In this document: positions 55,369-64,000 of the stretch, in pieces | Layout: each line of letters begins with the position of its first letter | Numbering within the stretch: the first letter of the stretch is position 1 | Source of the DNA: Candidatus Pantoea gossypiicola | GTDB taxonomy: Bacteria; Pseudomonadota; Gammaproteobacteria; Enterobacterales; Enterobacteriaceae | Assembly (NCBI RefSeq): GCF_008632075.1 | Contig: NZ_VWVM01000003.1 | Location: 1-64,000 of the forward strand | Direction: 5' to 3' | Length of the DNA stretch: 64,000 nt | The notes under the pieces: model-generated | The model's database searches: none | What the model was told of the DNA's origin: nothing | Seen by the model: only the letters and a program-made list of their open reading frames with translations | Position numbers and translations under genes: made by a program

Positions 55369-55929
55369 ATGGCTGTAACCACACTTGATGCAAAAACTGC
55401 GCTGATTGTTATCGACCTGCAACACGGCATTGTCGCGCTGCCGCTGGTCCATGAGCCGCAGCCGGTGATTGAACGCTGTGCCGGTCTGGCTGAGGCATTT
55501 CGCGCGCACGACCTGCCGGTGGTGCTGGTTAACGTGGCCGGTGGGGCACCTGGCCGTAACGAGCAGGCGCGTCACAGCGGCGACCTGCCTGCCGACTGGG
55601 CCACGCTGGTGCCGGCGATGACGCCGCAGCAGAATGATCTCACCATCACCAAGAAAACCTGGGGCGCGTTTCATAACACGGCGCTGCATGAGGAACTGCA
55701 AAAGCGCGGCATCACTCAGGTGGTAATTTGCGGTATCGCGACCAGCATCGGCGTGGAGTCAACGGCACGTCAGGCGTATGAATTGGGTTACAACGTCACC
55801 TTAGCAACAGATGCGATGACCGATCTCAATATGGATACGCACAACAACAGTGTGACGTTGATCTTCCCGCGCCTGGGTGAAACCGGCAGCTGTGAAGATA
55901 TTGTGGCGCAGCTGAAATCCCGCGCCTGA
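55369..55929 (+). CDS. Isochorismatase-fold hydrolase without the nucleophilic cysteine
   Basis: A 186-residue protein of the isochorismatase superfamily. The acid VIDLQ (Asp16) and the lysine in ITKKTW (about 95-96) of the triad are present. At the place of the cysteine (T-D-x-C-V in nicotinamidases) the sequence is ATSIGVEST, so Gly128 replaces it. EntB and PhzD, the true isochorismatases, also have Gly here. That favours an ether-cleaving or other non-thiol reaction over amide hydrolysis. GAGG precedes the start. It pairs with a MarR regulator. Confidence 0.85.
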   Translation: MAVTTLDAKTALIVIDLQHGIVALPLVHEPQPVIERCAGLAEAFRAHDLPVVLVNVAGGAPGRNEQARHSGDLPADWATLVPAMTPQQNDLTITKKTWGAFHNTALHEELQKRGITQVVICGIATSIGVESTARQAYELGYNVTLATDAMTDLNMDTHNNSVTLIFPRLGETGSCEDIVAQLKSRA

Positions 55930-55950
55930 TAAGCGTATGACGGTATGATC

Positions 55951-55980
55951 CGGGCCACGGCAAGGGTGGCCCGGATGGTT
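55951..55980 (+). terminator. Terminator after the marR-isochorismatase unit
   Basis: CGGGCCAC and GTGGCCCG form a perfect 8-bp stem with a 7-base loop; GATGGTTTTT follows. It separates the unit from the convergent TonB receptor gene. Confidence 0.6.
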
Positions 55981-55981
55981 T

Positions 55982-58102
55982 TTAGCGGAAGGCGTAACCC
56001 AGCGTTAAGCCAACGCTATAGTTACGGCCCGGCGCAGATTCGAAGTAGCGACCATTGCTTTCGTTCACAATTACTGAACCCACGTAGTGCCGGTCAAACA
56101 GGTTATCGACCCGGCCAAACAGATCCAGCGTCCAGTTTTCCACCAGCCACTTATAGCCGCTGTTAACCGCCGCCACGGTGTAAGACGGGGTATTCACGTT
56201 GTTCTGATCGTCAGCGGCGATCTGGCTCAGATAACGCACTTCACTGCCTGCATAAAAGCCCTGTTCCGGCAGATAGCCGAGTCCGGCATAAGCCATATGG
56301 CGGGCAATGCCCGGAATGCGGTTGCCGTCACAGCTGTCACTGCCGCAGGCGTTGCTGCGATAGCGCGCATCCAGCAGGGTATAGGCCATTTTCAGCCGCC
56401 AGTCCCACCCAAACTGCTGATCCAGACTTAATTCCAGACCGCGTCGGCGGGTCTGACCGGCATTTTTATAGGTAGTCCGTCCGCCGCTGCTGGCATCCGC
56501 CACAATCTCATCGCGGGTATCTGTCTGGAACAGCGCCGCGCTGACCAGGCCATTGCCGATGCGTTTTTTGCTGCCGATCTCCAGCGTGTCGCTGGTGGCC
56601 GGTTTCAGCCCCAGGTTCAGGCCGTTCGCGCCATCCGAGCGGTAAGAGAGCTCATTAATGGTCGGGGTTTCAAAGCCGCGACCGGCGGAGATCCACGCGT
56701 TCCAGCTCGGGTCAAAAGCGTACTTCAGCGCGGCAGCGGGCAGCCATTTGTGATAACGCGCCTCGCCGCTGTCGTCGCCGTTATCGGGCCGGATATAGAA
56801 GTCATTGGAGTCAAAGTTGACGGTGCTGAAGCGCACGCCTGCATCCAGCGACAGTTTATCGGTGAGCTGCCAGTTGGTCTGCACATAAGGATCGAGCGTC
56901 CACATCAGGTTGCGCTCGTTGCGGCGCAGATTGCCCTGTTCGCCCAGCTGCGTGACGCCGTTGCTGACGGTGTAGTTTTCATAGCCCTTGCGGCGCTCGG
57001 TCATGGTTTCGTAGGCGAGGCCACCGGTCACCGCCACCGGCATCGACAGCAGCGTGTCGCGATGGGTCCAGCGGGTATCGACGCCCTGATAGTGGCGGGT
57101 CAGGTCGATCACGCCTCCTGGATGGGACGGATTACGCTGAACGGCGGCGGGAATGGACTGGAACTGCGTGGTTTCGCGCACTCCTGCATAGAGCATTACG
57201 CTGAGGTCATCGTTTTCACTCATCTGGCGCTGATAACGCAGGCCGCCCTGGGTCTGATCCACCGTTTTACGGGTGTTGTAGAGAGTAACGTTGCTGACCA
57301 CCTGGCGCGGATTGTCACGCCACTGTGCCTCGGTTAAGCCGCCGGGATCCTGGGCGTCGATGTGCACGCTGTTAAACAGTAGCGTTAGCGTGCTGACATC
57401 ATCGATGCGCACGCCGAGCCGGGCGTTGCCGAGGTTCTTCTGCGCAGAACTGTGATCGCGATAACCGTGGGTGGTAAAGCGGGAAGCGGAGACGGTGTAA
57501 TTCACATCGCCGGCGTGCGTGCCGTCACCGGTTGCGCCGCTGGCTTTAACGCTGTTGCGCCAGCTGCCGTAACTGCCGTACCAGCTGCTGGCTTCCAGCG
57601 TGGTCGGCTGCTGACCCTGCCGGGTGGTCACATTGATCACGCCGCCCGAGGCATTGCCGTAGAGCGCAGAAAAGGGGCCGCGCAGTACCTCGACATGATC
57701 AATCGAGCCGATGTCGATATTGGAGGTCTGCGCCTGACCGTCCGGCATGGTGGCCGGGATGCCATCCACGTAGATACGTAAGCCGCGCACGCCGTAGGTT
57801 GAGCGGGAGCCAAAGCCGCGCATCGACAGCTGCAGGTCCTGGGCATAATTCTGGCGGTTCTGGATCTGCAGACCCGGCACGCTGCTGAGGTTTTCCGACA
57901 GGTTCACGCGCGGTGCCGCCTGACGCATATCGTCGCCAGTGACCACACTCAGGGCGGCGGGGGTATCGAGTTCGTTAAGACCCGTTTCCGGCGGGGCGGC
58001 CGTCACGACCAGGGTATTGTCATTGTCTGCCGCCAGCAGCGGCAGCGGCAAAATGGCAGGCAACATCAGCAGCGTCGCCTGACGCAGAGAGAGTATTTTC
58101 AT
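55982..58102 (-). CDS. pqqU: TonB-dependent outer-membrane receptor YncD/PqqU
   Basis: A 706-residue TonB-dependent receptor. It has a signal peptide to about residue 25 (LPLPLLAA), a TonB-box-like TLVVTA at 30-35, a plug domain with MRGFGSRSTYGVRGLRIYVDGIPATMPDG, and a 22-strand barrel ending GRNYSVGLTLGYAFR with the terminal aromatic residue. It follows E. coli YncD from end to end. YncD has been described as the PQQ uptake receptor PqqU. Here the pqq biosynthesis genes lie about 2 kb away, which fits that role. I start at 58102, where the signal peptide begins. Confidence 0.9.
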   Translation of the reverse strand: MKILSLRQATLLMLPAILPLPLLAADNDNTLVVTAAPPETGLNELDTPAALSVVTGDDMRQAAPRVNLSENLSSVPGLQIQNRQNYAQDLQLSMRGFGSRSTYGVRGLRIYVDGIPATMPDGQAQTSNIDIGSIDHVEVLRGPFSALYGNASGGVINVTTRQGQQPTTLEASSWYGSYGSWRNSVKASGATGDGTHAGDVNYTVSASRFTTHGYRDHSSAQKNLGNARLGVRIDDVSTLTLLFNSVHIDAQDPGGLTEAQWRDNPRQVVSNVTLYNTRKTVDQTQGGLRYQRQMSENDDLSVMLYAGVRETTQFQSIPAAVQRNPSHPGGVIDLTRHYQGVDTRWTHRDTLLSMPVAVTGGLAYETMTERRKGYENYTVSNGVTQLGEQGNLRRNERNLMWTLDPYVQTNWQLTDKLSLDAGVRFSTVNFDSNDFYIRPDNGDDSGEARYHKWLPAAALKYAFDPSWNAWISAGRGFETPTINELSYRSDGANGLNLGLKPATSDTLEIGSKKRIGNGLVSAALFQTDTRDEIVADASSGGRTTYKNAGQTRRRGLELSLDQQFGWDWRLKMAYTLLDARYRSNACGSDSCDGNRIPGIARHMAYAGLGYLPEQGFYAGSEVRYLSQIAADDQNNVNTPSYTVAAVNSGYKWLVENWTLDLFGRVDNLFDRHYVGSVIVNESNGRYFESAPGRNYSVGLTLGYAFR

Positions 58103-58296
58103 TATCAGAGGCCTGAAAAAAGAAGCGTAAATGAACCAGGTAGAACCATTGCCGCATAGGGTAAGGCTTCGGGGTGCCGGGGTACACCGTTTCACGCTGG
58201 ATTTTTTCTCTGTTTACCGCCAGGCTGGAATCCATCTTTTGCAGTCATAAGGCATCCAGCGTTGACGGATGCAGACACAAACTTATGGGAGTCAGC

Positions 58297-59157
58297 ATGA
58301 AACAACCTGAAGTGGCGGTTCTGGGATTAGGCGCAATGGGGCACGCATTTGCCGCCAATCTGCTGAAAAAAGGTTTTCGCGTACACGGCTGGAACCGCAC
58401 CCGCGCGCGCGGCGAGGATTTGCTGGAGGCCGGATTGCAGCTGGCTGATTCACCGGAAGAGGCGGTGCGTGAAGCCGATGTGGTGATCGCCATGCTCTCC
58501 GATGGCGGCACCACAGAGCAGGTGCTCCATCAGGCGAAAGCGGCGTTTAAACAGGGCGCGACGCTGTGCCAGATGGGTACCATCGGCGTGGAAAAAACCG
58601 ACGCGCTCATCGCCTTTTTCACAGCGAAACGACCAGATCTGCTGTTTATTGACGCGCCGGTTTCCGGCACCAAAGCACCCGCAGAAAACGCACAGATTCT
58701 GGTGCTGGCCAGCGGCGATCAGAGCCGTGCCGAGGCGGCAGAAGCAGTGTTTGCCGCCATCAGCAAAGGGACAAAGTGGCTGGGCGAGGCGGGCAAAAGT
58801 ACCCGCATGAAGCTGGTCATCAACAGCTGGCTGATCGGCATGATGCAGAGCCTGGCGGAGAGCACCCGGCTGGCGGAGGATTTCGGCTTTTCCACCGACG
58901 ATCTCTGGCAGGTGCTGGAGGGCGGTCCGCTGGCCGCGCCCTATGCGAAGATGAAGCTTGGGATGATCGCCAGCGACGACTATACGCCGCAGATGCATCT
59001 GATCTGGGCGCTGAAGGATGCCCGCCTGGCGCTGGATGCGGCTGAAACGCCCTTACCGACGCTGGAGAACATTGCGCAACTCTGGCAGCAGGCGGTAGAC
59101 GCCGGACACGGTGACGAGGATCTGGCGGTCATCTACCGCTACCTGAAGGCGCAATGA
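58297..59157 (+). CDS. NAD(P)-dependent beta-hydroxyacid dehydrogenase-like oxidoreductase
   Basis: A 286-residue protein of the 3-hydroxyisobutyrate dehydrogenase family. The nucleotide motif is VLGLGAMG (8-15), the substrate loop is DAPVSGTKAPAE, and the catalytic lysine lies in GKSTRMKLVINS. It could act on tartronate semialdehyde, 3-hydroxyisobutyrate or a glyoxylate-type substrate; sequence does not decide. I start at 58297, just after TGGGAGTCAGC, rather than four codons earlier. It is divergent from pqqU. Confidence 0.88.
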   Translation: MKQPEVAVLGLGAMGHAFAANLLKKGFRVHGWNRTRARGEDLLEAGLQLADSPEEAVREADVVIAMLSDGGTTEQVLHQAKAAFKQGATLCQMGTIGVEKTDALIAFFTAKRPDLLFIDAPVSGTKAPAENAQILVLASGDQSRAEAAEAVFAAISKGTKWLGEAGKSTRMKLVINSWLIGMMQSLAESTRLAEDFGFSTDDLWQVLEGGPLAAPYAKMKLGMIASDDYTPQMHLIWALKDARLALDAAETPLPTLENIAQLWQQAVDAGHGDEDLAVIYRYLKAQ

Positions 59158-59228
59158 GTCAGCCGCCGTTTGACTTTAACACCCGCCCGCGGGTGCACAA
59201 TTACCTGCACGGTGCCAGCGCACGCTGA
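59154..59228 (+). CDS. Possible 24-codon ORF overlapping the dehydrogenase stop
   Basis: An ATGA overlap couples a 24-codon frame (MSQPPFDFNTRPRVHNYLHG...) to the dehydrogenase gene. It ends inside a GCGCACGC/GCGTGCGC hairpin at 59218-59246. I do not recognise it. It may be the relict start of a lost downstream gene or a chance frame. Confidence 0.25.
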   Translation: MSQPPFDFNTRPRVHNYLHGASAR

Positions 59229-59309
59229 CCCACACCCTGCGTGCGCGCCTGTTTGATGAATCCACCAGGCAGGGTTAGCATGGTCGCCTGTTTATTCGGG
59301 TGAACACTT

Positions 59310-60326
59310 ATGCTGATTTTTGACGGTCATAACGATCTGTTGCTTAACCTATGGCTGCATCATCGCGATGCGCCCGCGCAGGCGTTTTATCAGGGCATTG
59401 AACGGGGCCATCTCGACTTTCCACGCATTCAGCAGGGCGAGATGGGCGGCGGGCTGTTTGCGATTTTTGTACCGCCGCAGGCGTACATCGCCAGCACGGT
59501 TCCGGCCCGCGCCGATGAGCCTTATGAGCCGCTGGAGATCATGTGGCAGCAGCTCGATATCCTGCAGCAGCTGGCTGATGCGTCCGGCGGACGGGCGCGA
59601 CTCTGCCGCAGCAGTGACGAGATTGCCGCCTGCCGCGCGGAAGGCGTGCTGGCGATGGTGGCGCACATTGAAGGTGCCGACGCGCTGGACGAGGAGGGCG
59701 AGCAGCTGCGCGCCTTCTGGCAGGCGGGGGTGCGCAGTATCGGGCCATTCTGGAATCTGCGCAGTCGCTTTGGTGAAGGCGTCAGCGGCTCGTTTCCCGG
59801 CACGCCCGATACCGGACCGGGTCTGACCGCCGCCGGTGAAAAGCTGATTCAGCAGGCGAGTGAGCTGAAGATGATGATCGACGTGTCGCACATGAACAGT
59901 AAGACGTTCTGGGAAACCGCCCGGCTTTCCCGTGCGCCGCTGGTCGCCAGCCACTCCAACGCGCATGCCCTCTGCCCGCAGCCGCGCAATCTGACCGACG
60001 ATCAACTGGTAGCGATCCGCGACAGCGGCGGTCTGGTTGGCCTTAATTTCGGCAATGCGTTTCTGCGCGCCGATGGAAAACGCGGCGCTGACACGCCATT
60101 AACAGAAATTGTTAAGCATTGTGATCACCTGTTGAAGATAATGGGCAGCGACCATGTGGCCTTTGGCTCTGATTTCGACGGGATTACCCCTCCGGCCGCG
60201 CTGGGCGATGTCAGCGGAATGCCGCGATTGCTCGCCGCTTTTCAGGAAGCGGGCTATGATCAGAGACTGACAGAGAAGCTGGCATGGGGAAACTGGCAGC
60301 GGGTTTTACATCTGACCGGGCTGTGA
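59310..60326 (+). CDS. Membrane dipeptidase-like zinc peptidase (M19)
   Basis: A 338-residue metallopeptidase. Metal ligands are visible: FDGHND (His7, Asp9), the bridging Glu in VAHIEGAD, DVSHMN and ASHSNAHAL histidines, and Asp in FGSDFDGI. This is the renal dipeptidase fold without a signal peptide. It ends 143 bases before pqqA. M19-like genes accompany pqq clusters in some enterobacteria, so a part in releasing or trimming PqqA-derived peptide is possible but not shown. Confidence 0.88.
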   Translation: MLIFDGHNDLLLNLWLHHRDAPAQAFYQGIERGHLDFPRIQQGEMGGGLFAIFVPPQAYIASTVPARADEPYEPLEIMWQQLDILQQLADASGGRARLCRSSDEIAACRAEGVLAMVAHIEGADALDEEGEQLRAFWQAGVRSIGPFWNLRSRFGEGVSGSFPGTPDTGPGLTAAGEKLIQQASELKMMIDVSHMNSKTFWETARLSRAPLVASHSNAHALCPQPRNLTDDQLVAIRDSGGLVGLNFGNAFLRADGKRGADTPLTEIVKHCDHLLKIMGSDHVAFGSDFDGITPPAALGDVSGMPRLLAAFQEAGYDQRLTEKLAWGNWQRVLHLTGL

Positions 60327-60469
60327 TAACAATTTCCTTACGTTCCGGGCTTGATCCCGACGCGCCATTGGCGCAACATCTGCCTGGAAATTGTGACGGT
60401 GCTCTCATTTAACAGCCGTCACGCCGATTTCAGACAGCACATTTACTGTTAACCAAGAGGAAGTAACTC

Positions 60470-60541
60470 ATGTGGAAAAAACCAACTTTCGTTGATATGC
60501 GTCTCGGTCTGGAAGTGACTCTTTACATCTCCAACCGTTAA
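60470..60541 (+). CDS. pqqA: PQQ precursor peptide PqqA
   Basis: A 23-residue ribosomal peptide, MWKKPTFVDMRLGLEVTLYI followed by SNR. The Glu and Tyr of the EVTLY motif (Glu15, Tyr19) are cross-linked by PqqE and excised to make pyrroloquinoline quinone. AGAGGAAGTAACTC precedes the ATG. A hairpin with a T run follows at once, so much transcription should end after pqqA, giving extra precursor. Confidence 0.95.
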   Translation: MWKKPTFVDMRLGLEVTLYISNR

Positions 60542-60547
60542 TCGTTC

Positions 60548-60577
60548 TGCCCGCCCTCTGAGCGGGCATTTTTTTTC
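60548..60577 (+). terminator. Attenuating terminator between pqqA and pqqB
   Basis: TGCCCGC, loop CCTCTGA, GCGGGCA and TTTTTTTT. Its position after the precursor gene and 20 bases before pqqB suits partial termination. Confidence 0.8.
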
Positions 60578-60595
60578 AACTTCTGGTTTTCCTCT

Positions 60596-61513
60596 ATGTT
60601 TATCAAAATCCTCGGCTCAGCCGCGGGTGGCGGGTTTCCGCAGTGGAACTGTAACTGCGCCAACTGCCACGGCGTGCGTAATGGTACCATTCAGGCTCAG
60701 GCACGCACACAATCGTCGATTATCCTCAGCGATAACGGTGAAGACTGGGTGTTATGTAATGCGTCACCCGACATCGGCCAGCAGATCCTGCACACGCCAG
60801 AGCTAACCCGCAAGGGCGTACTGCGCGGCACGGCGATCGGGGGAATTATCCTCACCGACAGCCAGATCGATCACACCACCGGGCTGCTGAGCCTGCGTGA
60901 GGGCTGTCCGCATCAGGTCTGGTGTACGCCGGAAGTCCATGCCGACCTCAGTACCGGCTTCCCGGTCTTTCCGATGCTCACCCACTGGAACGGCGGTTTA
61001 CAGCACCGACCGATTGCACCCCTGACGCCGTTCAGCGTCGATGTCTGCACCGATTTGCAGTTCACCGCGATTCCTATCATCAGTAATGCACCGCCTTACT
61101 CGCCCTATCGCGATCGGCCGCTGCCGGGCCATAACGTGGCGCTGTTTATTGAAAACCGGGTGAATGGCCAGACGCTGCTCTACGCGCCAGGTCTGGGCGA
61201 GCCGGATGCGGTGATCCTGCCGTGGCTGCAAAAAGCGGACTGCCTGCTGATTGACGGCACCGTCTGGCAGGATGATGAGCTGCTGACCACCGGCGTGGGT
61301 CACAACACCGGCAAGGCAATGGGTCATCTGGCGCTGGCGGAAGAGCAGGGGCTGATGGCGCTGCTGGCGTCACTGCCGGCTAAACGCAAAATTCTGATCC
61401 ACATTAACAACACCAATCCGATCCTTAATGAGCAGTCACCCCAGCGTCAGTTTCTGACGGAGCAGGGAATAGAGGTGAGCTGGGACGGAATGGCGATTCA
61501 TCTTCAGGGCTAA
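60596..61513 (+). CDS. pqqB: PQQ biosynthesis protein PqqB
   Basis: PqqB is a metallo-beta-lactamase-fold protein that hydroxylates the cross-linked Glu-Tyr intermediate. The 305-residue protein has the N-terminal zinc site NCNCANCHG (Cys19, Cys21, Cys24), the metal motif [10 protein letters not shown], and a late [13 protein letters not shown]. Length is typical. It is followed by pqqC after three bases. Confidence 0.96.
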   Translation: MFIKILGSAAGGGFPQWNCNCANCHGVRNGTIQAQARTQSSIILSDNGEDWVLCNASPDIGQQILHTPELTRKGVLRGTAIGGIILTDSQIDHTTGLLSLREGCPHQVWCTPEVHADLSTGFPVFPMLTHWNGGLQHRPIAPLTPFSVDVCTDLQFTAIPIISNAPPYSPYRDRPLPGHNVALFIENRVNGQTLLYAPGLGEPDAVILPWLQKADCLLIDGTVWQDDELLTTGVGHNTGKAMGHLALAEEQGLMALLASLPAKRKILIHINNTNPILNEQSPQRQFLTEQGIEVSWDGMAIHLQG

Positions 61514-61516
61514 ATC

Positions 61517-62272
61517 ATGCAGATTACTGACACGCTGTCGCCGCAGGCTTTTGAACAGGCCCTGCGCGACAAAGGCGCTTACTACCACATTCATCACCCG
61601 TATCACATCGCGATGCATAACGGTCAGGCCACACGGGAGCAGATTCAGGGCTGGGTGGCGAATCGCTTCTATTACCAGACCACCATTCCGCTGAAAGATG
61701 CGGCGATCATGGCTAACTGCCCGGATCCGGCCACCCGGCGTAAATGGGTGCAGCGCATCCTCGACCACGACGGCAGCAACGGTGAAGAGGGCGGTATTGA
61801 GGCCTGGCTGCGGCTGGGCGAGGCGGTCGGGCTGACGCGTGAAGAATTATTGTCTGAGCAGCATGTGCTGCCGGGCGTGCGCTTTGCGGTTGATGCCTAT
61901 ATCAACTTCGCCCGCCGTGCCAACTGGCAGGAGGCGGCCTGCAGCTCACTTACCGAGCTGTTCGCGCCGCAGATCCACCAGTCACGACTCGATAGCTGGC
62001 CGCAGCACTATCCGTGGATCAAAGAAGAGGGCTACTTTTACTTCCGCAGCCGCCTGGGTCAGGCGAACCGCGATGTAGAGCATGGCCTGGCGCTGGCGCT
62101 GGAGTACTTCACCACCGCAGAAACGCAGAACCGGATGCTGGAAATTTTGCAGTTTAAGCTCGATATTTTATGGAGCATGCTGGATGCCATGACCATGGCT
62201 TACGAGCTGAAACGTCCGCCTTATCACACCGTCACCGACAAGGCGGCGTGGCACACCACCCGACTGGTATAA
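61517..62272 (+). CDS. pqqC: Pyrroloquinoline-quinone synthase PqqC
   Basis: PqqC is the cofactor-less oxidase that makes the last ring closure and eight-electron oxidation to PQQ. The 251-residue all-helical protein has [16 protein letters not shown] near the start, with the active-site histidines, and [25 protein letters not shown] later, as in Klebsiella PqqC (251 residues). Confidence 0.97.
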   Translation: MQITDTLSPQAFEQALRDKGAYYHIHHPYHIAMHNGQATREQIQGWVANRFYYQTTIPLKDAAIMANCPDPATRRKWVQRILDHDGSNGEEGGIEAWLRLGEAVGLTREELLSEQHVLPGVRFAVDAYINFARRANWQEAACSSLTELFAPQIHQSRLDSWPQHYPWIKEEGYFYFRSRLGQANRDVEHGLALALEYFTTAETQNRMLEILQFKLDILWSMLDAMTMAYELKRPPYHTVTDKAAWHTTRLV

Positions 62273-62275
62273 CAG

Positions 62276-62554
62276 ATGAATGAAAACTCGATTGCCGTGT
62301 TTCGTCGCGGCTACCGTATGCAGTGGGAAGCTGCTCAGGATACCCATGTGGTGCTCTATCCCGAAGGCATGGCGAAGCTGAACGAAACCGCCGCCGCCAT
62401 TCTTGAGCTGGTGGATGGCAAACAGGATATTGCCGCGATCATTGCGACGCTGGATAGCCGTTTTCCGGAAGCGGGCGGCGTGGGGCCGGACGTTTTAGAG
62501 TTCCTGCAGTCAGCCTATGAACAAAAGTGGATACAGTTCCGTGACCCCGCATAA
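62276..62554 (+). CDS. pqqD: PqqA-binding chaperone PqqD
   Basis: PqqD is a small peptide chaperone that presents PqqA to PqqE. The 92-residue protein has the RRE (RiPP recognition element) fold: [40 protein letters not shown]. It starts three bases after pqqC and overlaps pqqE by 38 bases. Confidence 0.96.
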   Translation: MNENSIAVFRRGYRMQWEAAQDTHVVLYPEGMAKLNETAAAILELVDGKQDIAAIIATLDSRFPEAGGVGPDVLEFLQSAYEQKWIQFRDPA

Positions 62555-63683
62555 ACCCGGCGTGAATCCCCCGCTCTGGCTGCTGGCCGAGCTGACCTAT
62601 CGCTGTCCGCTGCAGTGTCCCTACTGCTCCAACCCGCTGGATTTCGCGCAGCAGGAGAAGGAGCTGACCACGGAGCAGTGGATTGAGGTCTTTCGTCAGG
62701 CGCGCGCCATGGGCAGCGTCCAGCTTGGATTCTCCGGCGGCGAGCCGCTGGTGCGTAAAGATCTGCCTGAACTGATTAAGGCGGCGCGCGATCTCGGCTT
62801 TTACACCAACCTGATCACGTCGGGCATTGGCCTGACGGAGAAGAAGCTGGATGCGTTCAGCGAGGCCGGTCTGGATCATATCCAGATCAGTTTCCAGGCG
62901 AGTGACGAAACCCTGAATGCGGCGCTCGCCGGGTCGAAGAAAGCGTTTCAGCAGAAGCTGGAGATGGCGAAAGCGGTAAAAGCGCACGGCTATCCGATGG
63001 TGCTGAACTTTGTGCTGCATCGCCATAACATTGACCAGATTGATAAGATCATCGAACTCTGCATTGAGCTGGAAGCGGATGACGTAGAGCTGGCGACCTG
63101 TCAGTTCTACGGCTGGGCGCAGCTCAATCGCGAAGGCCTGCTGCCGACGCGTGAACAGATCGCTCAGGCGGAAGCGGTGGTCAGCCGCTACCGTGAGCGG
63201 ATGAGCGACAGCGGCAATCTCACGAATCTGTTGTTTGTGACGCCTGACTACTACGAAGAGCGACCTAAACCCTGCATGGGCGGCTGGGGGGCGATCTTTC
63301 TCAGCGTCACACCAGAAGGCACCGCGCTGCCGTGCCACAGTGCGCGCCAGCTGCCGATTGAATTTCCGTCGGTGCTGACACAGCGCCTGGATGATATCTG
63401 GTACAACTCGTTCGGCTTCAACCGCTATCGCGGTTTTGACTGGATGCCGGAGCCGTGCCGCTCCTGTGATGAAAAAGAGAAAGATTTTGGTGGCTGTCGC
63501 TGTCAGGCCTTTATGCTGACCGGTAATGCTGACAACACCGATCCGGTCTGCAGCAAATCACCGCATCACGGCAAAATTCTCGAAGCCCGGCGTGAGGCGG
63601 ATTGCAGCGACATAAAAATTGGTCAGCTGCAGTTCCGCAACCGAAGTAACTCGCAACTGATCTACAAAACCCGGAACCTCTGA
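62517..63683 (+). CDS. pqqE: PqqA peptide cyclase PqqE, radical SAM enzyme
   Basis: PqqE forms the carbon-carbon bond between the Glu and Tyr of PqqA. The 388-residue protein has the radical SAM motif CPLQCPYC (Cys30, Cys34, Cys37), the [12 protein letters not shown] stretch, and a C-terminal SPASM domain with [19 protein letters not shown]. The first ATG lies within pqqD; a GTG at 62541 is the alternative start and would still keep the conserved [17 protein letters not shown]. Its stop shares one base with the pqqF start (TGATG). Confidence 0.96.
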   Translation: MNKSGYSSVTPHKPGVNPPLWLLAELTYRCPLQCPYCSNPLDFAQQEKELTTEQWIEVFRQARAMGSVQLGFSGGEPLVRKDLPELIKAARDLGFYTNLITSGIGLTEKKLDAFSEAGLDHIQISFQASDETLNAALAGSKKAFQQKLEMAKAVKAHGYPMVLNFVLHRHNIDQIDKIIELCIELEADDVELATCQFYGWAQLNREGLLPTREQIAQAEAVVSRYRERMSDSGNLTNLLFVTPDYYEERPKPCMGGWGAIFLSVTPEGTALPCHSARQLPIEFPSVLTQRLDDIWYNSFGFNRYRGFDWMPEPCRSCDEKEKDFGGCRCQAFMLTGNADNTDPVCSKSPHHGKILEARREADCSDIKIGQLQFRNRSNSQLIYKTRNL

Positions 63684-64000
63684 TGACCACGCGCGGACTG
63701 GTGATAGAGGGTCTGACGGTGGAACTGGTGCATCAGGCTGATGCCAGCCAGGCCGCCGCCCTGATTCGGGTAGGGGCAGGGAGTCACGACGAGCCGGATC
63801 GCTGGCCCGGACTGGCGCATCTGCTGGAGCATCTGCTGTTCACCGGCAGCACCGGCTGGCCCGATGAGGGCCGGCTGATGAGCTGGATCCAGACGCAGGG
63901 CGGCAGGGTTAACGCCACCACGCTGGCCCGGCGCAGCGCGTACTTTTTTGAGGTCACGCCGTCGCTGCTGGCAGACGGGCTGGCAAGACTGCAGGATATG
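63683..64000 (+). CDS. pqqF: PqqF zinc protease, N-terminal part (runs off the window)
   Basis: The open frame from ATG 63683, coupled to pqqE by TGATG, gives 106 residues to the window edge. It begins [20 protein letters not shown] and contains HLLEH (His46, Glu49, His50), the inverted zinc motif of M16 peptidases, followed by FTGSTGWPDEGRLMSWIQTQ. PqqF frees the cross-linked dipeptide from the precursor. About 600-700 residues remain outside. Confidence 0.9.
   Translation, partial: MTTRGLVIEGLTVELVHQADASQAAALIRVGAGSHDEPDRWPGLAHLLEHLLFTGSTGWPDEGRLMSWIQTQGGRVNATTLARRSAYFFEVTPSLLADGLARLQDM

Noticed and set aside
55788..55803. Ter-like sequence GTTACAACGTCA
   Set aside because: Matches the Ter core at only about ten positions, loses the positions next to the locking cytosine, and lies inside a coding region.

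Overview
This window looks like a chromosomal segment of a Pantoea or close Erwiniaceae relative, near the replication terminus. Three things support this. The proteins closely resemble Escherichia coli orthologues. The segment tus-fumC-manA-ydgA-add-ydgJ...cnu-ydgK-rsxABCDGE-nth...dtpA keeps E. coli gene order and strand (read in reverse here). It also carries pqq, srfABC and oqxAB genes that E. coli K-12 lacks. The species call is inference from content, not from a search.

Layout. 1-226: left part of an IS200/IS605-type element. 293-1774: dtpA. 2454-6817: an insertion relative to E. coli between dtpA and nth, holding a CTP-synthase-like amidotransferase, a glucarate-dehydratase-like enolase (gudX-like), its MFS transporter (gudP-like) and an HPP membrane protein. 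7022-13774: nth and the rsx electron-transport operon, with a tandem-repeat expansion in rsxC. 13898-14668: ydgK and cnu. 15352-29357: a 14-kb sugar block, also inserted relative to E. coli, made of the galactofuranose ABC operon ytfQRT-yjfF, a GNAT gene, araBA without araD, araFGH and araC. 29459-36459: ydgJ, add, ydgA, manA, fumC. 36501-37509: tus with a Ter site and a second, degenerate Ter-like site in its promoter region. 37617-40299: an MFS exporter, an Rrf2 regulator and a HicAB-type toxin-antitoxin pair whose toxin frame lacks an in-frame start. 40368-45330: an oqxAB RND efflux pump with a divergent MarA/SoxS-like activator. 45417-46117: a barnase-like ribonuclease and a barstar-like inhibitor. 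46114-52837: srfABC. 53009-55929: ydcO/sutR with a striking duplicated operator, then a marR-isochorismatase pair. 55982-64000: the TonB receptor yncD (pqqU), a beta-hydroxyacid dehydrogenase, a dipeptidase and pqqABCDE plus the start of pqqF.

Functionally, the window combines carbon scavenging (arabinose, galactofuranose, probably aldarates, peptides), redox control (rsx reduces SoxR; fumC and an oqxAB-MarA-like module fit oxidative and drug stress) and PQQ metabolism (synthesis genes beside the uptake receptor). Several intergenic regions carry multi-hairpin repeats with conserved CA-TCCC-TG type apices and arms that differ between copies but stay self-complementary. These repeats, the frameshifted hicA-like toxin, the tandem Ter-like sites and the rsxC repeat array are the least ordinary things here.
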